Assembly: GCA_902362375.1 (NCBI GenBank) | Contig: CABIVS010000012.1 | Coordinates: forward strand, 104,868 to 168,867 | DNA length: 64,000 bases | DNA from: Bacteroidaceae bacterium | GTDB taxonomy: Bacteria > Bacteroidota > Bacteroidia > Bacteroidales > Bacteroidaceae | Direction of reading: 5' to 3' | Shown: in pieces, positions 25,724-33,268 of the stretch | Position numbering within the stretch: the stretch's first letter is position 1 | Layout of the letters: every line of letters starts with the position of its first letter | Notes under the pieces: generated by a model | Told to the model about the DNA's origin: nothing | The model's database searches: none | What the model saw: the letters and a program-made list of their open reading frames with translations, nothing else | Position numbers and translations under genes: made by a program

Positions 25724-26941
25724 ATGAAAACTAAAAAGATTATCTTAATCGCTGTGGCAGTCGTTGTGGTAGCAGGTGCAGGAATCTGGTTCTTTGCAGG
25801 TTCACCGGCCAAGCACAAAGTCACCTACGCCACTGCCAACGTGAGCAAAGGCGATATTTCAAATTCGGTGACTGCTACCGGAACCATCGAACCGGTGACG
25901 GAAGTAGAAGTCGGTACACAGGTTTCCGGTATCATCGACAAGATTTACGTAGATTACAACTCGGTAGTAACCAAAGGACAGTTGATTGCCGAAATGGACC
26001 GTGCCACATTGCAAAGTGAACTGGCATCACAACAGGCAACGTACGATGGTGCAAAAGCCGAATATGAATATCAGAAGAAGAATTATGAACGCAGCAAAGG
26101 CTTACATGAAAAGTCACTGATTAGTGATACGGATTTTGAACAGGCCCTCTACAACTACCAGAAAGCAAAAAGCAGCTATGACAGCAGTAAGGCATCGCTC
26201 GCAAAAGCGGAACGTAACCTGGCTTATGCTACTATCACCTCACCGATTGACGGAGTAGTCATCAGCCGTGATGTGGAAGCAGGACAAACCGTTGCTTCCG
26301 GATTCGAAACTCCGACACTGTTCACCATCGCTGCCGACCTGACACAGATGCAAGTGGTAGCCGATGTGGATGAAGCCGATATAGGCGGCGTAGTAGAAGG
26401 CCAGCGTGCCAGCTTCACGGTAGATGCTTATCCGAATGATGTATTCGAAGGTGTAGTTACACAGATTCGTCTGGGAGACGCAAGCAGCACGAGCAGCACA
26501 AGTACCACTACTACAGTGGTTACTTATGAAGTTGTAATCTCTGCTCCCAACCCTGATCTGAAACTGAAACCGCGTTTGACGGCTAATGTCACGATCTATA
26601 TTCTTGATAAAAAGGATGTGTTGTCCGTTCCGAACAAAGCACTGCGATTCACACCGGAAAAACCTCTAATCGGCAATAATGACATCGTAAAAGATTGCGA
26701 AGGCGAACACAAACTCTGGACTCGTGAAGGAACTACATTCACCGCTCATCCGGTAGAAATCGGAATCAGCAACGGTATATCTACAGAGATTATCAGTGGT
26801 ATTTCCGAAGGAACAAAAGTTGTGACAGAAGCTACCATAGGAGCAATGCCCGGTGAAAATGTAGCCGCTGAAGGGAATCAGGAAAGTGGCGGAGAAAGAA
26901 GTCCGTTCATGCCTAGCCGTCCGGGAAGTAAGAAGAAATAA
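25724..26941 (+). CDS. Periplasmic adaptor protein (MacA-like, HlyD family)
   Basis: 405 residues. N-terminal membrane anchor (about 6-26). First lipoyl half VTEVEVGTQVSGIIDKIYVDYNSVVTKGQ, a coiled-coil hairpin (about 95-160), second lipoyl half ATITSPIDGVVISRDVEAGQTV, then beta-barrel and membrane-proximal domains. The C-terminus is rich in Gly/Glu/Ser and ends basic. It bridges the TolC-like channel and the MacB-type ABC pump. A 167-base spacer with a strong inverted repeat separates it from the ATPase gene. Confidence 0.93.
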   Translation: MKTKKIILIAVAVVVVAGAGIWFFAGSPAKHKVTYATANVSKGDISNSVTATGTIEPVTEVEVGTQVSGIIDKIYVDYNSVVTKGQLIAEMDRATLQSELASQQATYDGAKAEYEYQKKNYERSKGLHEKSLISDTDFEQALYNYQKAKSSYDSSKASLAKAERNLAYATITSPIDGVVISRDVEAGQTVASGFETPTLFTIAADLTQMQVVADVDEADIGGVVEGQRASFTVDAYPNDVFEGVVTQIRLGDASSTSSTSTTTTVVTYEVVISAPNPDLKLKPRLTANVTIYILDKKDVLSVPNKALRFTPEKPLIGNNDIVKDCEGEHKLWTREGTTFTAHPVEIGISNGISTEIISGISEGTKVVTEATIGAMPGENVAAEGNQESGGERSPFMPSRPGSKKK

Positions 26942-26976
26942 TAATTATTAAAGAGGGTGCCATAATGAATAATAAA

Positions 26977-27077
26977 ATGCAGATTAACGCGATTTATCGC
27001 AAAAATAATTGTATAAGTCGTTGATTAATATATCAATATAATTGAAATAATCTGCGATAAATTGCGTTAATCTGCGT
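26977..27077. repeat. Large inverted repeat between adaptor and ATPase genes
   Basis: Left arm 26977-27001 starts ATGCAGATTAACGCG and ends TTATCGCA; right arm 27053-27077 starts TGCGATAAATTGCG and ends TTAATCTGCGT. 23 of 25 positions pair. Shorter outer matches AGAGGGTG / CACTCTCT flank it. Transcribed, it would form a long hairpin inside the operon. Confidence 0.8.
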
Positions 27078-27108
27078 TTTGACACACTCTCTTAACACAT
27101 TATTTACG

Positions 27109-27852
27109 ATGAAAAAAGTAATTGAAATACAAAATATCAAACGTAACTTTCAGGTAGGCGACGAAACTGTCCACGCATTGCGGGGCGTTTCGTTCAATAT
27201 CAATGAAGGGGAGTTTGTCACCATCATGGGGACTTCCGGTTCGGGGAAATCCACGCTGCTTAATATATTAGGCTGTCTGGACACCCCAACCAGTGGAGAG
27301 TATCTGCTCGACGATATTCCTGTACGTACGATGAGCAAGCCTCAACGTGCGGTACTAAGAAACCGGAAGATTGGCTTCGTGTTCCAAAGCTACAACTTGT
27401 TACCTAAAACGACGGCTGTAGAAAATGTGGAACTACCGCTTATGTACAACTCTGCCGTGAGCGCTTCCGAACGCCGTCGCCGTGCCATCGAATCCTTACA
27501 GGCTGTAGGATTGGGAGACCGCTTGGAACATAAATCCAACCAGATGTCCGGTGGACAGATGCAACGCGTTGCCATTGCACGCGCATTGGTCAACAATCCG
27601 GCAGTGATTCTTGCCGACGAAGCGACCGGAAACCTCGACAGCCGTACCTCTTTCGAGATACTTGTACTATTTCAAAAGCTTCATGCAGAGGGACGTACGA
27701 TTATCTTTGTCACACATAATCCCGAACTTTCGCAATATAGCAGCCGGAATATCCGTCTGCGTGACGGTCAGGTTATAGAAGATACGACCAATCCGAAAAT
27801 TCTGTCTGCCGCCGAAGCGCTGGCTGCATTGCCGAAAAACGACGAGGATTAA
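27109..27852 (+). CDS. ABC transporter ATPase, MacB/LolD type
   Basis: 247 residues from ATG 27109 ([10 protein letters not shown]); an upstream in-frame ATG at 27079 lies next to the inverted repeat and adds atypical residues. Walker [10 protein letters not shown] (about 40-48), Q-loop [10 protein letters not shown], signature [15 protein letters not shown], Walker [14 protein letters not shown], switch His in FVTHN. This is the wording of the macrolide/lipoprotein exporter class. It powers the permease encoded 119 bases downstream. Confidence 0.95.
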   Translation: MKKVIEIQNIKRNFQVGDETVHALRGVSFNINEGEFVTIMGTSGSGKSTLLNILGCLDTPTSGEYLLDDIPVRTMSKPQRAVLRNRKIGFVFQSYNLLPKTTAVENVELPLMYNSAVSASERRRRAIESLQAVGLGDRLEHKSNQMSGGQMQRVAIARALVNNPAVILADEATGNLDSRTSFEILVLFQKLHAEGRTIIFVTHNPELSQYSSRNIRLRDGQVIEDTTNPKILSAAEALAALPKNDED

Positions 27853-27861
27853 TAATTATTC

Positions 27862-27947
27862 AATGTGCCGATATACTAATGTGCCGATTGCTGTACAATA
27901 AACAGCTTGGGTGACTATACCTTCAGGAAATTACCCCATTAGTATAT
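27862..27947. repeat. Direct and inverted repeats between ATPase and permease genes
   Basis: AATGTGCCGAT occurs at 27862-27872 and 27878-27888. ATATACTAATG (27871-27881) is the exact reverse complement of CATTAGTATAT (27937-27947). A small hairpin GCTGT/ACAGC (27890-27906) lies inside. No gene is present here. Confidence 0.65.
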
Positions 27948-27971
27948 GGACAAATTAGCAAATTATTCATT

Positions 27972-29192
27972 ATGAATGGAACTAATTTATTTAAGATAGC
28001 TCTCCGGGCATTGGCGAACAATAAGCTGCGTGCTTTTCTAACCATGCTCGGTATCATTATCGGTGTTGCTTCCGTCATCACAATGCTGGCTATCGGACAA
28101 GGTTCGAAGAAAAGCATCCAGCAGCAGATTTCCGAGATGGGATCGAACATGATTATGATTCATCCGGGAGCCGATATGCGTGGAGGTGTCCGTCAGGACC
28201 CGTCTGCCATGCAGACTTTGAAGCTTGCCGACTACGAAGCCTTGCGCGATGAGACAAGTTTCCTGTCCGCCATCAGTCCTAATGTTTCATCATCGGGACA
28301 ACTCATTGCCGGCAACAACAACTACCCGGCTTCCGTGAACGGTGTCGGAACAGAATATCTCAACATCCGCCAGCTGACTGTTGAAAACGGAGAGATGTTC
28401 ACAGAAGCCGACATACAAAGTTCGGCCAAAGTGTGTGTGATCGGAAAGACGATAGTAGACAATCTTTTTCCGGACGGAAGTGATCCGGTAGGTAAGATTA
28501 TTCGTTTCAGCAAAATACCGCTTCGTGTGGTAGGTGTGCTCAAAGCCAAAGGCTACAACTCTATGGGACAAGACCAGGATGCAGTAGTGCTTGCACCATA
28601 CACCACAGTGATGAAACGTCTGCTTGCCGTTACATATTTGCAGGGAGTGTTTGCCTCTGCCCTCACCGAAGATATGACGGATTATGCTACTGACGAAATC
28701 AGTACGATCCTCCGTCGCAACCATAAACTGAAAGCTTCGGATGATGATGATTTCACCATCCGTACCCAACAGGAATTGAGCACGATGCTCAACTCAACCA
28801 CCGACCTGATGACAACCCTGCTGGCTTGTATTGCAGGCATTTCGCTGGTAGTGGGTGGTATCGGAATTATGAATATCATGTATGTATCCGTTACGGAACG
28901 CACCCGTGAAATCGGTCTGCGTATGTCCGTCGGTGCACGTGGAGTCGATATTCTAAGCCAATTCCTTATCGAGGCCATCATGATTAGTATCACGGGAGGT
29001 ATCATCGGAGTAATTATCGGTTGCGGGGCCAGCTGGATTGTCAAGAGCGTAGCGCATTGGCCTATCTATATCCAGCCGTGGAGCGTATTCCTTTCCTTCG
29101 CAGTATGTACCATTACGGGCGTCTTCTTCGGATGGTATCCGGCTAAGAAAGCAGCAGATTTAGACCCGATAGAAGCCATCAGATACGAATAA
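27972..29192 (+). CDS. ABC transporter permease, MacB type (FtsX domain)
   Basis: 406 residues. It starts with a cytoplasmic lead (FKIALRALANNKLRAFLTMLGIIIGVASVI) and first membrane helix, followed by a large periplasmic MacB_PCD domain (about 45-245). Three C-terminal helices form the FtsX domain, with MNIMYVSVTERTREIGLRMSVGA and the final GWYPAKKAADLDPIEAIRYE. This is a separate permease polypeptide, unlike E. coli MacB where ATPase and permease are fused. It exports a peptide, lipid or drug substrate that the sequence does not reveal. Confidence 0.94.
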   Translation: MNGTNLFKIALRALANNKLRAFLTMLGIIIGVASVITMLAIGQGSKKSIQQQISEMGSNMIMIHPGADMRGGVRQDPSAMQTLKLADYEALRDETSFLSAISPNVSSSGQLIAGNNNYPASVNGVGTEYLNIRQLTVENGEMFTEADIQSSAKVCVIGKTIVDNLFPDGSDPVGKIIRFSKIPLRVVGVLKAKGYNSMGQDQDAVVLAPYTTVMKRLLAVTYLQGVFASALTEDMTDYATDEISTILRRNHKLKASDDDDFTIRTQQELSTMLNSTTDLMTTLLACIAGISLVVGGIGIMNIMYVSVTERTREIGLRMSVGARGVDILSQFLIEAIMISITGGIIGVIIGCGASWIVKSVAHWPIYIQPWSVFLSFAVCTITGVFFGWYPAKKAADLDPIEAIRYE

Positions 29193-29196
29193 TTGA

Positions 29197-29217
29197 TTGA
29201 CAACCGTCGGTTGTCAA
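29197..29217. promoter_or_regulatory. Palindrome upstream of the LytS-type kinase gene
   Basis: Perfect inverted repeat TTGACAACC (29197-29205), GTC, GGTTGTCAA (29209-29217), 11 bases before the -7 box at 29228. No T-run follows, so an operator is more likely than a terminator. Confidence 0.6.
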
Positions 29218-29227
29218 TTAAAAAAAT

Positions 29228-29235
29228 TATCTTTG
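29228..29235 (+). promoter_or_regulatory. -7 box of the kinase-regulator pair (leaderless start)
   Basis: TATCTTTG ends five bases before ATG 29241, giving an mRNA with almost no leader. It suggests an internal promoter that can express the sensor pair apart from the pump. Confidence 0.6.
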
Positions 29236-29240
29236 TCTTT

Positions 29241-30302
29241 ATGAAACAAACCTTTACATCCGCACGTCGTCCCCTGGAGATACTGATACACATTATCAGC
29301 TGGGGGATTATGTTCGGTTTCCCGTTCTTCTTCGTTGAACGTGGAAACGGGAACATTAACTGGATGGCCTATATACGCCATCTTGCTGTACCACTCTCTT
29401 TCATGATTGCGTTCTACGTGAATTATTTCATTCTTGTTCCCCGTTACCTGTTTCAGAGTCAGGCCAAAAGATATATCGTCTACAACATTATCTTTTTATG
29501 TGTCATCGGCATTTTGTTACATCTCTGGCAAAGCCTGACATTCGATCCGTCATTTATGCCCAAATCCAAAAGACCGGGGATGCCTCCGGGATGGTTGTTC
29601 TTCCTTAGAGATATGTTGAGCCTCGTATTTACTATCGGCCTAAGTGCCGCTATCCGTATGAGCGCGCGATGGACGCAGAATGAAGCTGCCCGCAAAGAAG
29701 CGGAACGAAACCGTGCGGAAGCGGAACTGAAAAATCTACGGAACCAACTGAACCCTCACTTTCTGCTGAATACACTGAATAATATCTATGCACTGATTGC
29801 ATTTGATTCGGACAAGGCGCAACAAGCAGTTCAGGAGTTGAGCAAACTGCTTCGTTATGTGTTATATGATAATCAACAGACATACGTTCCTCTCTGCAAG
29901 GAGGTTGATTTTATCCGGAATTACATTGAACTGATGCGCATCCGCTTGTCGGCCAATGTACAGATGATTACTAAATTCGATATTCAGCCCGACAGCCAGA
30001 CGCTTATAGCCCCGCTTATCTTTATCTCATTGATAGAGAATGCTTTCAAGCATGGCATCTCCCCTACTGAATCGAGTTTCATCAGTATTCATCTTTCGGA
30101 GAATGATAAGGAGGTGATTTGCGAGATCCGCAACAGTAATCATCCAAAGACAGTGGAGGATAAAAGTGGCTCGGGTGTGGGACTGGAGCAAGTCAGCCGC
30201 CGGTTGGAGATTCTTTATCCCGGGGCTTATACTTGGTCGAAAGGCATCTCAAAGGATGAAAAAGTATACGAATCGAGATTAAGCATCAAGATCAAAGAGT
30301 AG
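29241..30302 (+). CDS. Sensor histidine kinase, LytS/YehU type
   Basis: 353 residues from ATG 29241 (MKQTFTSARRP); upstream frame would need TTG. Four membrane helices lie in the first 150 residues with little outside them, so the signal is probably sensed within the membrane. The His_kinase domain has LRNQLNPHFLLNTLNNIYAL with the phosphorylated His, followed by an ATP-binding domain with IENAFKHGI and GSGVGLEQVSRRLEILYPG. It forms a pair with the LytTR regulator downstream and is linked to the efflux genes upstream, so it probably senses the exported compound or envelope stress. Confidence 0.92.
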   Translation: MKQTFTSARRPLEILIHIISWGIMFGFPFFFVERGNGNINWMAYIRHLAVPLSFMIAFYVNYFILVPRYLFQSQAKRYIVYNIIFLCVIGILLHLWQSLTFDPSFMPKSKRPGMPPGWLFFLRDMLSLVFTIGLSAAIRMSARWTQNEAARKEAERNRAEAELKNLRNQLNPHFLLNTLNNIYALIAFDSDKAQQAVQELSKLLRYVLYDNQQTYVPLCKEVDFIRNYIELMRIRLSANVQMITKFDIQPDSQTLIAPLIFISLIENAFKHGISPTESSFISIHLSENDKEVICEIRNSNHPKTVEDKSGSGVGLEQVSRRLEILYPGAYTWSKGISKDEKVYESRLSIKIKE

Positions 30303-30343
30303 ATTTCAAAACATTGGATATAAGAACTTTAGATATAATTAGT

Positions 30344-31042
30344 ATGATGTTACGTTGTGCAATTGTTGACGATGAGCCGTTAGCTCTTAGCTTGTTAGAG
30401 AGTTACGTGAATAAAACCCCGTTCCTGCAACTCGTAGGAAAGTATTCCAGTGCGGTTCAGGCAATGAAAGAATTGCCTGGCGAAGAGATTGATCTCCTGT
30501 TTCTGGACATCCAGATGCCGGAGCTTAATGGTTTGGAGTTTTCGAAGATGGTAGATCCGCACACCCGCATTGTGTTTACCACTGCTTTCGGACAGTATGC
30601 CATCGACGGTTATCGTGTCAATGCACTCGATTACCTGCTGAAACCGATCTCATACGTCGATTTCCTGCAAGCCGCCAACAAAGCCCTTCAATGGTTCGAA
30701 CTTGTGCAGAAACCGGAAGAGATAGACAGTATCTTTGTGAAAAGTGACTACAAACTGGTGCAAGTGGACTTGAAGAAAATCATGTATATCGAAGGACTGA
30801 AAGATTATATTAAAATATATACGGAAGATGCTTCCAAACCCATTCTATCACTGATGAGTATGAAAGCAATGGAGGAACTTTTACCTTCCAGCCGTTTCAT
30901 ACGTGTGCACCGCTCATTCATCGTACAAAAAGATAAGATACGCGTGATCGACCGCGGCCGTATTGTTTTTGACAAGACATATATTCCTATCAGCGATAGT
31001 TACAAACAAGTTTTTCAGACTTTTCTTGACGAAAGGAGCTGA
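30344..31042 (+). CDS. LytTR-family response regulator
   Basis: 232 residues from ATG 30344 (MMLRCAIVDDEP). Receiver domain with acidic pair DDE, phospho-Asp in LLFLDIQMPELNG (about 55), Thr in VFTTAFG and Lys in LLKPIS. The C-terminal LytTR DNA-binding domain (about 132-230) has YIEGLKDYIKIY and FIRVHRSFIV. These regulators bind paired direct repeats. Likely controls the efflux operon whose last gene it is. Confidence 0.94.
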   Translation: MMLRCAIVDDEPLALSLLESYVNKTPFLQLVGKYSSAVQAMKELPGEEIDLLFLDIQMPELNGLEFSKMVDPHTRIVFTTAFGQYAIDGYRVNALDYLLKPISYVDFLQAANKALQWFELVQKPEEIDSIFVKSDYKLVQVDLKKIMYIEGLKDYIKIYTEDASKPILSLMSMKAMEELLPSSRFIRVHRSFIVQKDKIRVIDRGRIVFDKTYIPISDSYKQVFQTFLDERS

Positions 31043-31088
31043 TTATTCATGAATTTATCGGTAAAAAAGTGATTTTTGTCGATTATAG

Positions 31089-31119
31089 TTTGTCAAAACC
31101 CGTTTTATATCTACCTTTG
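31089..31119 (+). promoter_or_regulatory. Promoter of the first small-RNA candidate
   Basis: TTTG at 31089-31092, 19-base spacer, TACCTTTG at 31112-31119: a full consensus match. Confidence 0.8.
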
Positions 31120-31122
31120 CAA

Positions 31123-31233
31123 AGAACAGAAAGGGATTGTGAAATTCCAAGAATAGAATAGTTTAGTTAAGTCTAGTTTAGTTTTTGTGTTGATAGCTCC
31201 CTCGTCGGCGGACGAACAAGGGAGCTATTTTTA
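31123..31233 (+). ncRNA. Candidate small RNA of about 110 nucleotides
   Basis: A consensus promoter and a strong terminator define a short transcription unit with no credible reading frame: the first GTG opens only a handful of codons. It contains a direct repeat TAGTTTAGTT / TAGTTTAGTT and ends in a nested hairpin (stem ATAGCTCCCT/AGGGAGCTAT enclosing CGTC/GACG) followed by T. The next gene has its own promoter at 31277, so this is probably an independent RNA rather than a leader. Ends are estimated to a few bases. Confidence 0.6.
31193..31233 (+). terminator. Terminator of the first small-RNA candidate
   Basis: Perfect 10-bp stem ATAGCTCCCT (31193-31202) / AGGGAGCTAT (31219-31228) with inner stem CGTC/GACG and a T-run. 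Confidence 0.9.
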
Positions 31234-31276
31234 TTTATTACAGGAATATAATTGCATAAAATATACATATTTTCCA

Positions 31277-31284
31277 TAACTTTG
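31277..31284 (+). promoter_or_regulatory. -7 box of the 70-residue protein gene
   Basis: TAACTTTG, 21 bases before ATG 31306. Confidence 0.6.
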
Positions 31285-31305
31285 CAGTGACAAAGGATCA
31301 CACAA

Positions 31306-31518
31306 ATGGAATATAGTGTAGAAGAACTAAAAAGTGAATTAATAGAGAAATGCAAGAGCGAAGGTATCCTGTATGCAACGGTTGCAATGGACCGTCATAC
31401 TAAAGAAATGATTCTTCCTGATACTTTACAAGGAGCTCTGAAACATCCGGAATTCTTCGTATGTACTTGCAAGAAAGTAAAAGACCAATATGTAGTGGAG
31501 GAGATTACCAAAGTGTAA
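31306..31518 (+). CDS. Small protein of unknown function
   Basis: 70 residues, not recognised. Predicted cytoplasmic, no signal peptide or membrane helix. Charged N-terminal helix (EELKSELIEKCKSEG) followed by strand-like segments; three Cys, two as CTC in the middle. It has its own promoter box. The stop codon lies inside the stem of a strong terminator, so the gene is a compact monocistronic unit and probably real. Convergent with the DyP peroxidase gene. Confidence 0.75.
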   Translation: MEYSVEELKSELIEKCKSEGILYATVAMDRHTKEMILPDTLQGALKHPEFFVCTCKKVKDQYVVEEITKV

Positions 31519-31541
31519 TCCTCCTCCAGTCTTTTATTTTT
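31497..31541 (+). terminator. Terminator overlapping the stop codon of the small protein gene
   Basis: Stem GGAGGAGATTAC (31497-31508) / GTAATCCTCCTCC (31515-31527) with one bulged base, then a T-rich tail. The TAA stop at 31516-31518 is within the descending arm. Confidence 0.85.
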
Positions 31542-32491
31542 TATTCGCCCAGTTCACCCAGTAAATCGTAGGAAGGAGCAAAGAAAAGTGTTCCCGTTAC
31601 TGCTGTACTAAAGTCCAGTAAACGGTCGGTATTGCCTACCGGATTGCCAATAAACATACTTTCCAACATCTGCCGGGTAGTAGTGAACGTACTTGCATAA
31701 CCGATGAAGTAGGTACCATATTCTCCTTTAGACGTATTGGCGAACGGCATATTGGCACGCACTATTTTCAGGTCATCACCAATATTAGTGACGGCATTAT
31801 GCGCATTTTGAGGTTTCTCCTCGTCAGACAGTTCGACATCGTTAAACTTACGACGTCCGATCACTTTCTCCTGTTCTTCCACAGGCAAGGAGTTCCACGC
31901 AACCATATCGTGAATATACTTCTGCACAAAGACATAGCTGCCTCCTGCAAAATCAGCATCTTCCTCTCCTACAACTGCAAAATGATAGGGATTTTCATCA
32001 ACTGCCGGATTCTCCGTTCCATCCACAAAGCCGATAATGGCCTTGCCATCCATATATCTGAAACCGTGAGTTTCGTCGACAGGCTCAACCACGCCTTGAA
32101 GTTTCTCATCGATGATAGATGCAAACTCAAAACATAATCCCATCTGTTTTGCACGGATGTGAAACAATAAGTCGCCCGGAGTAGAAACTGCCGTATGCTT
32201 CTCGCCTTTTATCTCTTCGAAAGTGTTCAGTTCTTTGGGTTTTCCCTGTTCCGGGAAAAGACGGCTCCAGGCATCAGCTCCAAATCCCATGGTACAACTG
32301 AACATCATATCGGGAAAACGGTTACGCATACTGCGAATCAGGGCCGAGAAATTGGCACACACATCTTTTACTTTGTCAAGAGTTTCAGGCGAATCTTTTA
32401 AAGCATAAACAATAAAAATAACATTTTCGCCTTGTTTCCCAGCTACGTCTTGCGGGATATTACCACCAAATGAATGTTGATAAGGATTCAT
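31541..32491 (-). CDS. DyP-type haem peroxidase
   Basis: 316 residues from ATG 32491, preceded by the A/G-rich AGAAAAAAAGAAG; a further ten codons upstream would need TTG. The ferredoxin-like DyP fold has the catalytic GFVDGTENP (GxxDG) near residue 150, a His haem ligand expected about residue 220, and a distal Arg. No Tat or Sec signal is visible, so it is cytoplasmic. Members oxidise dyes or metabolites with peroxide, or handle haem; substrate unknown. It lies 45 bases after pgl, so it may be the last gene of the zwf-pgl operon. Confidence 0.92.
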   Translation of the reverse strand: MNPYQHSFGGNIPQDVAGKQGENVIFIVYALKDSPETLDKVKDVCANFSALIRSMRNRFPDMMFSCTMGFGADAWSRLFPEQGKPKELNTFEEIKGEKHTAVSTPGDLLFHIRAKQMGLCFEFASIIDEKLQGVVEPVDETHGFRYMDGKAIIGFVDGTENPAVDENPYHFAVVGEEDADFAGGSYVFVQKYIHDMVAWNSLPVEEQEKVIGRRKFNDVELSDEEKPQNAHNAVTNIGDDLKIVRANMPFANTSKGEYGTYFIGYASTFTTTRQMLESMFIGNPVGNTDRLLDFSTAVTGTLFFAPSYDLLGELGE

Positions 32492-32536
32492 ATTCTTCTT
32501 TTTTTCTATTAGTTTCGTCAATGAAATAGTTATGTT

Positions 32537-33268
32537 CTAACTCTTCTTTTTATTAGGATCTTCAATACATGCGGCAGCCCCTTTATCCATAAACAATTCT
32601 ACATTTTGAGCATGATGAGCTACATAGGCTGCGGGACCAGTGTCTCCCGAATGGCAGATTTCTTCCACTACATCAGCTTTGTTTTTTCCGGTAATCAGGA
32701 AAATGACATAGCGGGCATTCTGAATGGGATATCCCGTCATCGCGATACGCTTCTGCCCGTTACGGGGATGTGCACTGACCACATAAATAGAGTTTGAAGT
32801 CAGCAAATCTTCTTGTCCGGGAAAGATAGAAGAAGTGTGTCCGTCATCTCCGGCTCCCAACAGTATAATATCGAATTCGGGCCAACCACGTTTAAACGGC
32901 ACTTGCTGCCGGACTAACTCCGAATAGCGAACCGCCTCTTTCGCAGGCTTTTCCTCTCCACGGATGCGGAATACATTCTCATAAAGAATAGGAGTTATGC
33001 CCAGAAGAAGGTTGCGCATCATTCCGTAATTACTGTCCGAATCATCGGGAGGCACACAACGTTCATCCACCCAATAAATCCGCATACGGTCCCAAGGGGT
33101 GATTTCCAGATATTCATTCGCCCATAAATCGAACATCAGAGCAGGGGTATTACCACCGCTGACTGCGATATTGAACACTCTGTCCGGCTCTTCATTCATG
33201 ATTTCCACCAGGCGGAGTATCAATGCTCGTGAAGTTTCAATAGATGAGGGAAAAACTGATATTTTCAT
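32537..33268 (-). CDS. pgl: 6-phosphogluconolactonase
   Basis: 243 residues, the DevB/SOL type. It has AVSGGNTPALMFD (about 38-50) and YWVDERCVPPDDSDSNYGM, the hallmark motif of this family. It hydrolyses 6-phosphoglucono-lactone to 6-phosphogluconate, the second step of the oxidative pentose phosphate pathway, in the cytoplasm. The start overlaps the zwf stop by four bases (ATGA), so the two are translationally coupled. Confidence 0.95.
   Translation of the reverse strand: MKISVFPSSIETSRALILRLVEIMNEEPDRVFNIAVSGGNTPALMFDLWANEYLEITPWDRMRIYWVDERCVPPDDSDSNYGMMRNLLLGITPILYENVFRIRGEEKPAKEAVRYSELVRQQVPFKRGWPEFDIILLGAGDDGHTSSIFPGQEDLLTSNSIYVVSAHPRNGQKRIAMTGYPIQNARYVIFLITGKNKADVVEEICHSGDTGPAAYVAHHAQNVELFMDKGAAACIEDPNKKKS

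Noticed and set aside
29197..29217. Palindrome read as terminator of the permease gene
   Set aside because: No T-run follows on the plus strand; AAAAAAA and then a promoter box follow instead.
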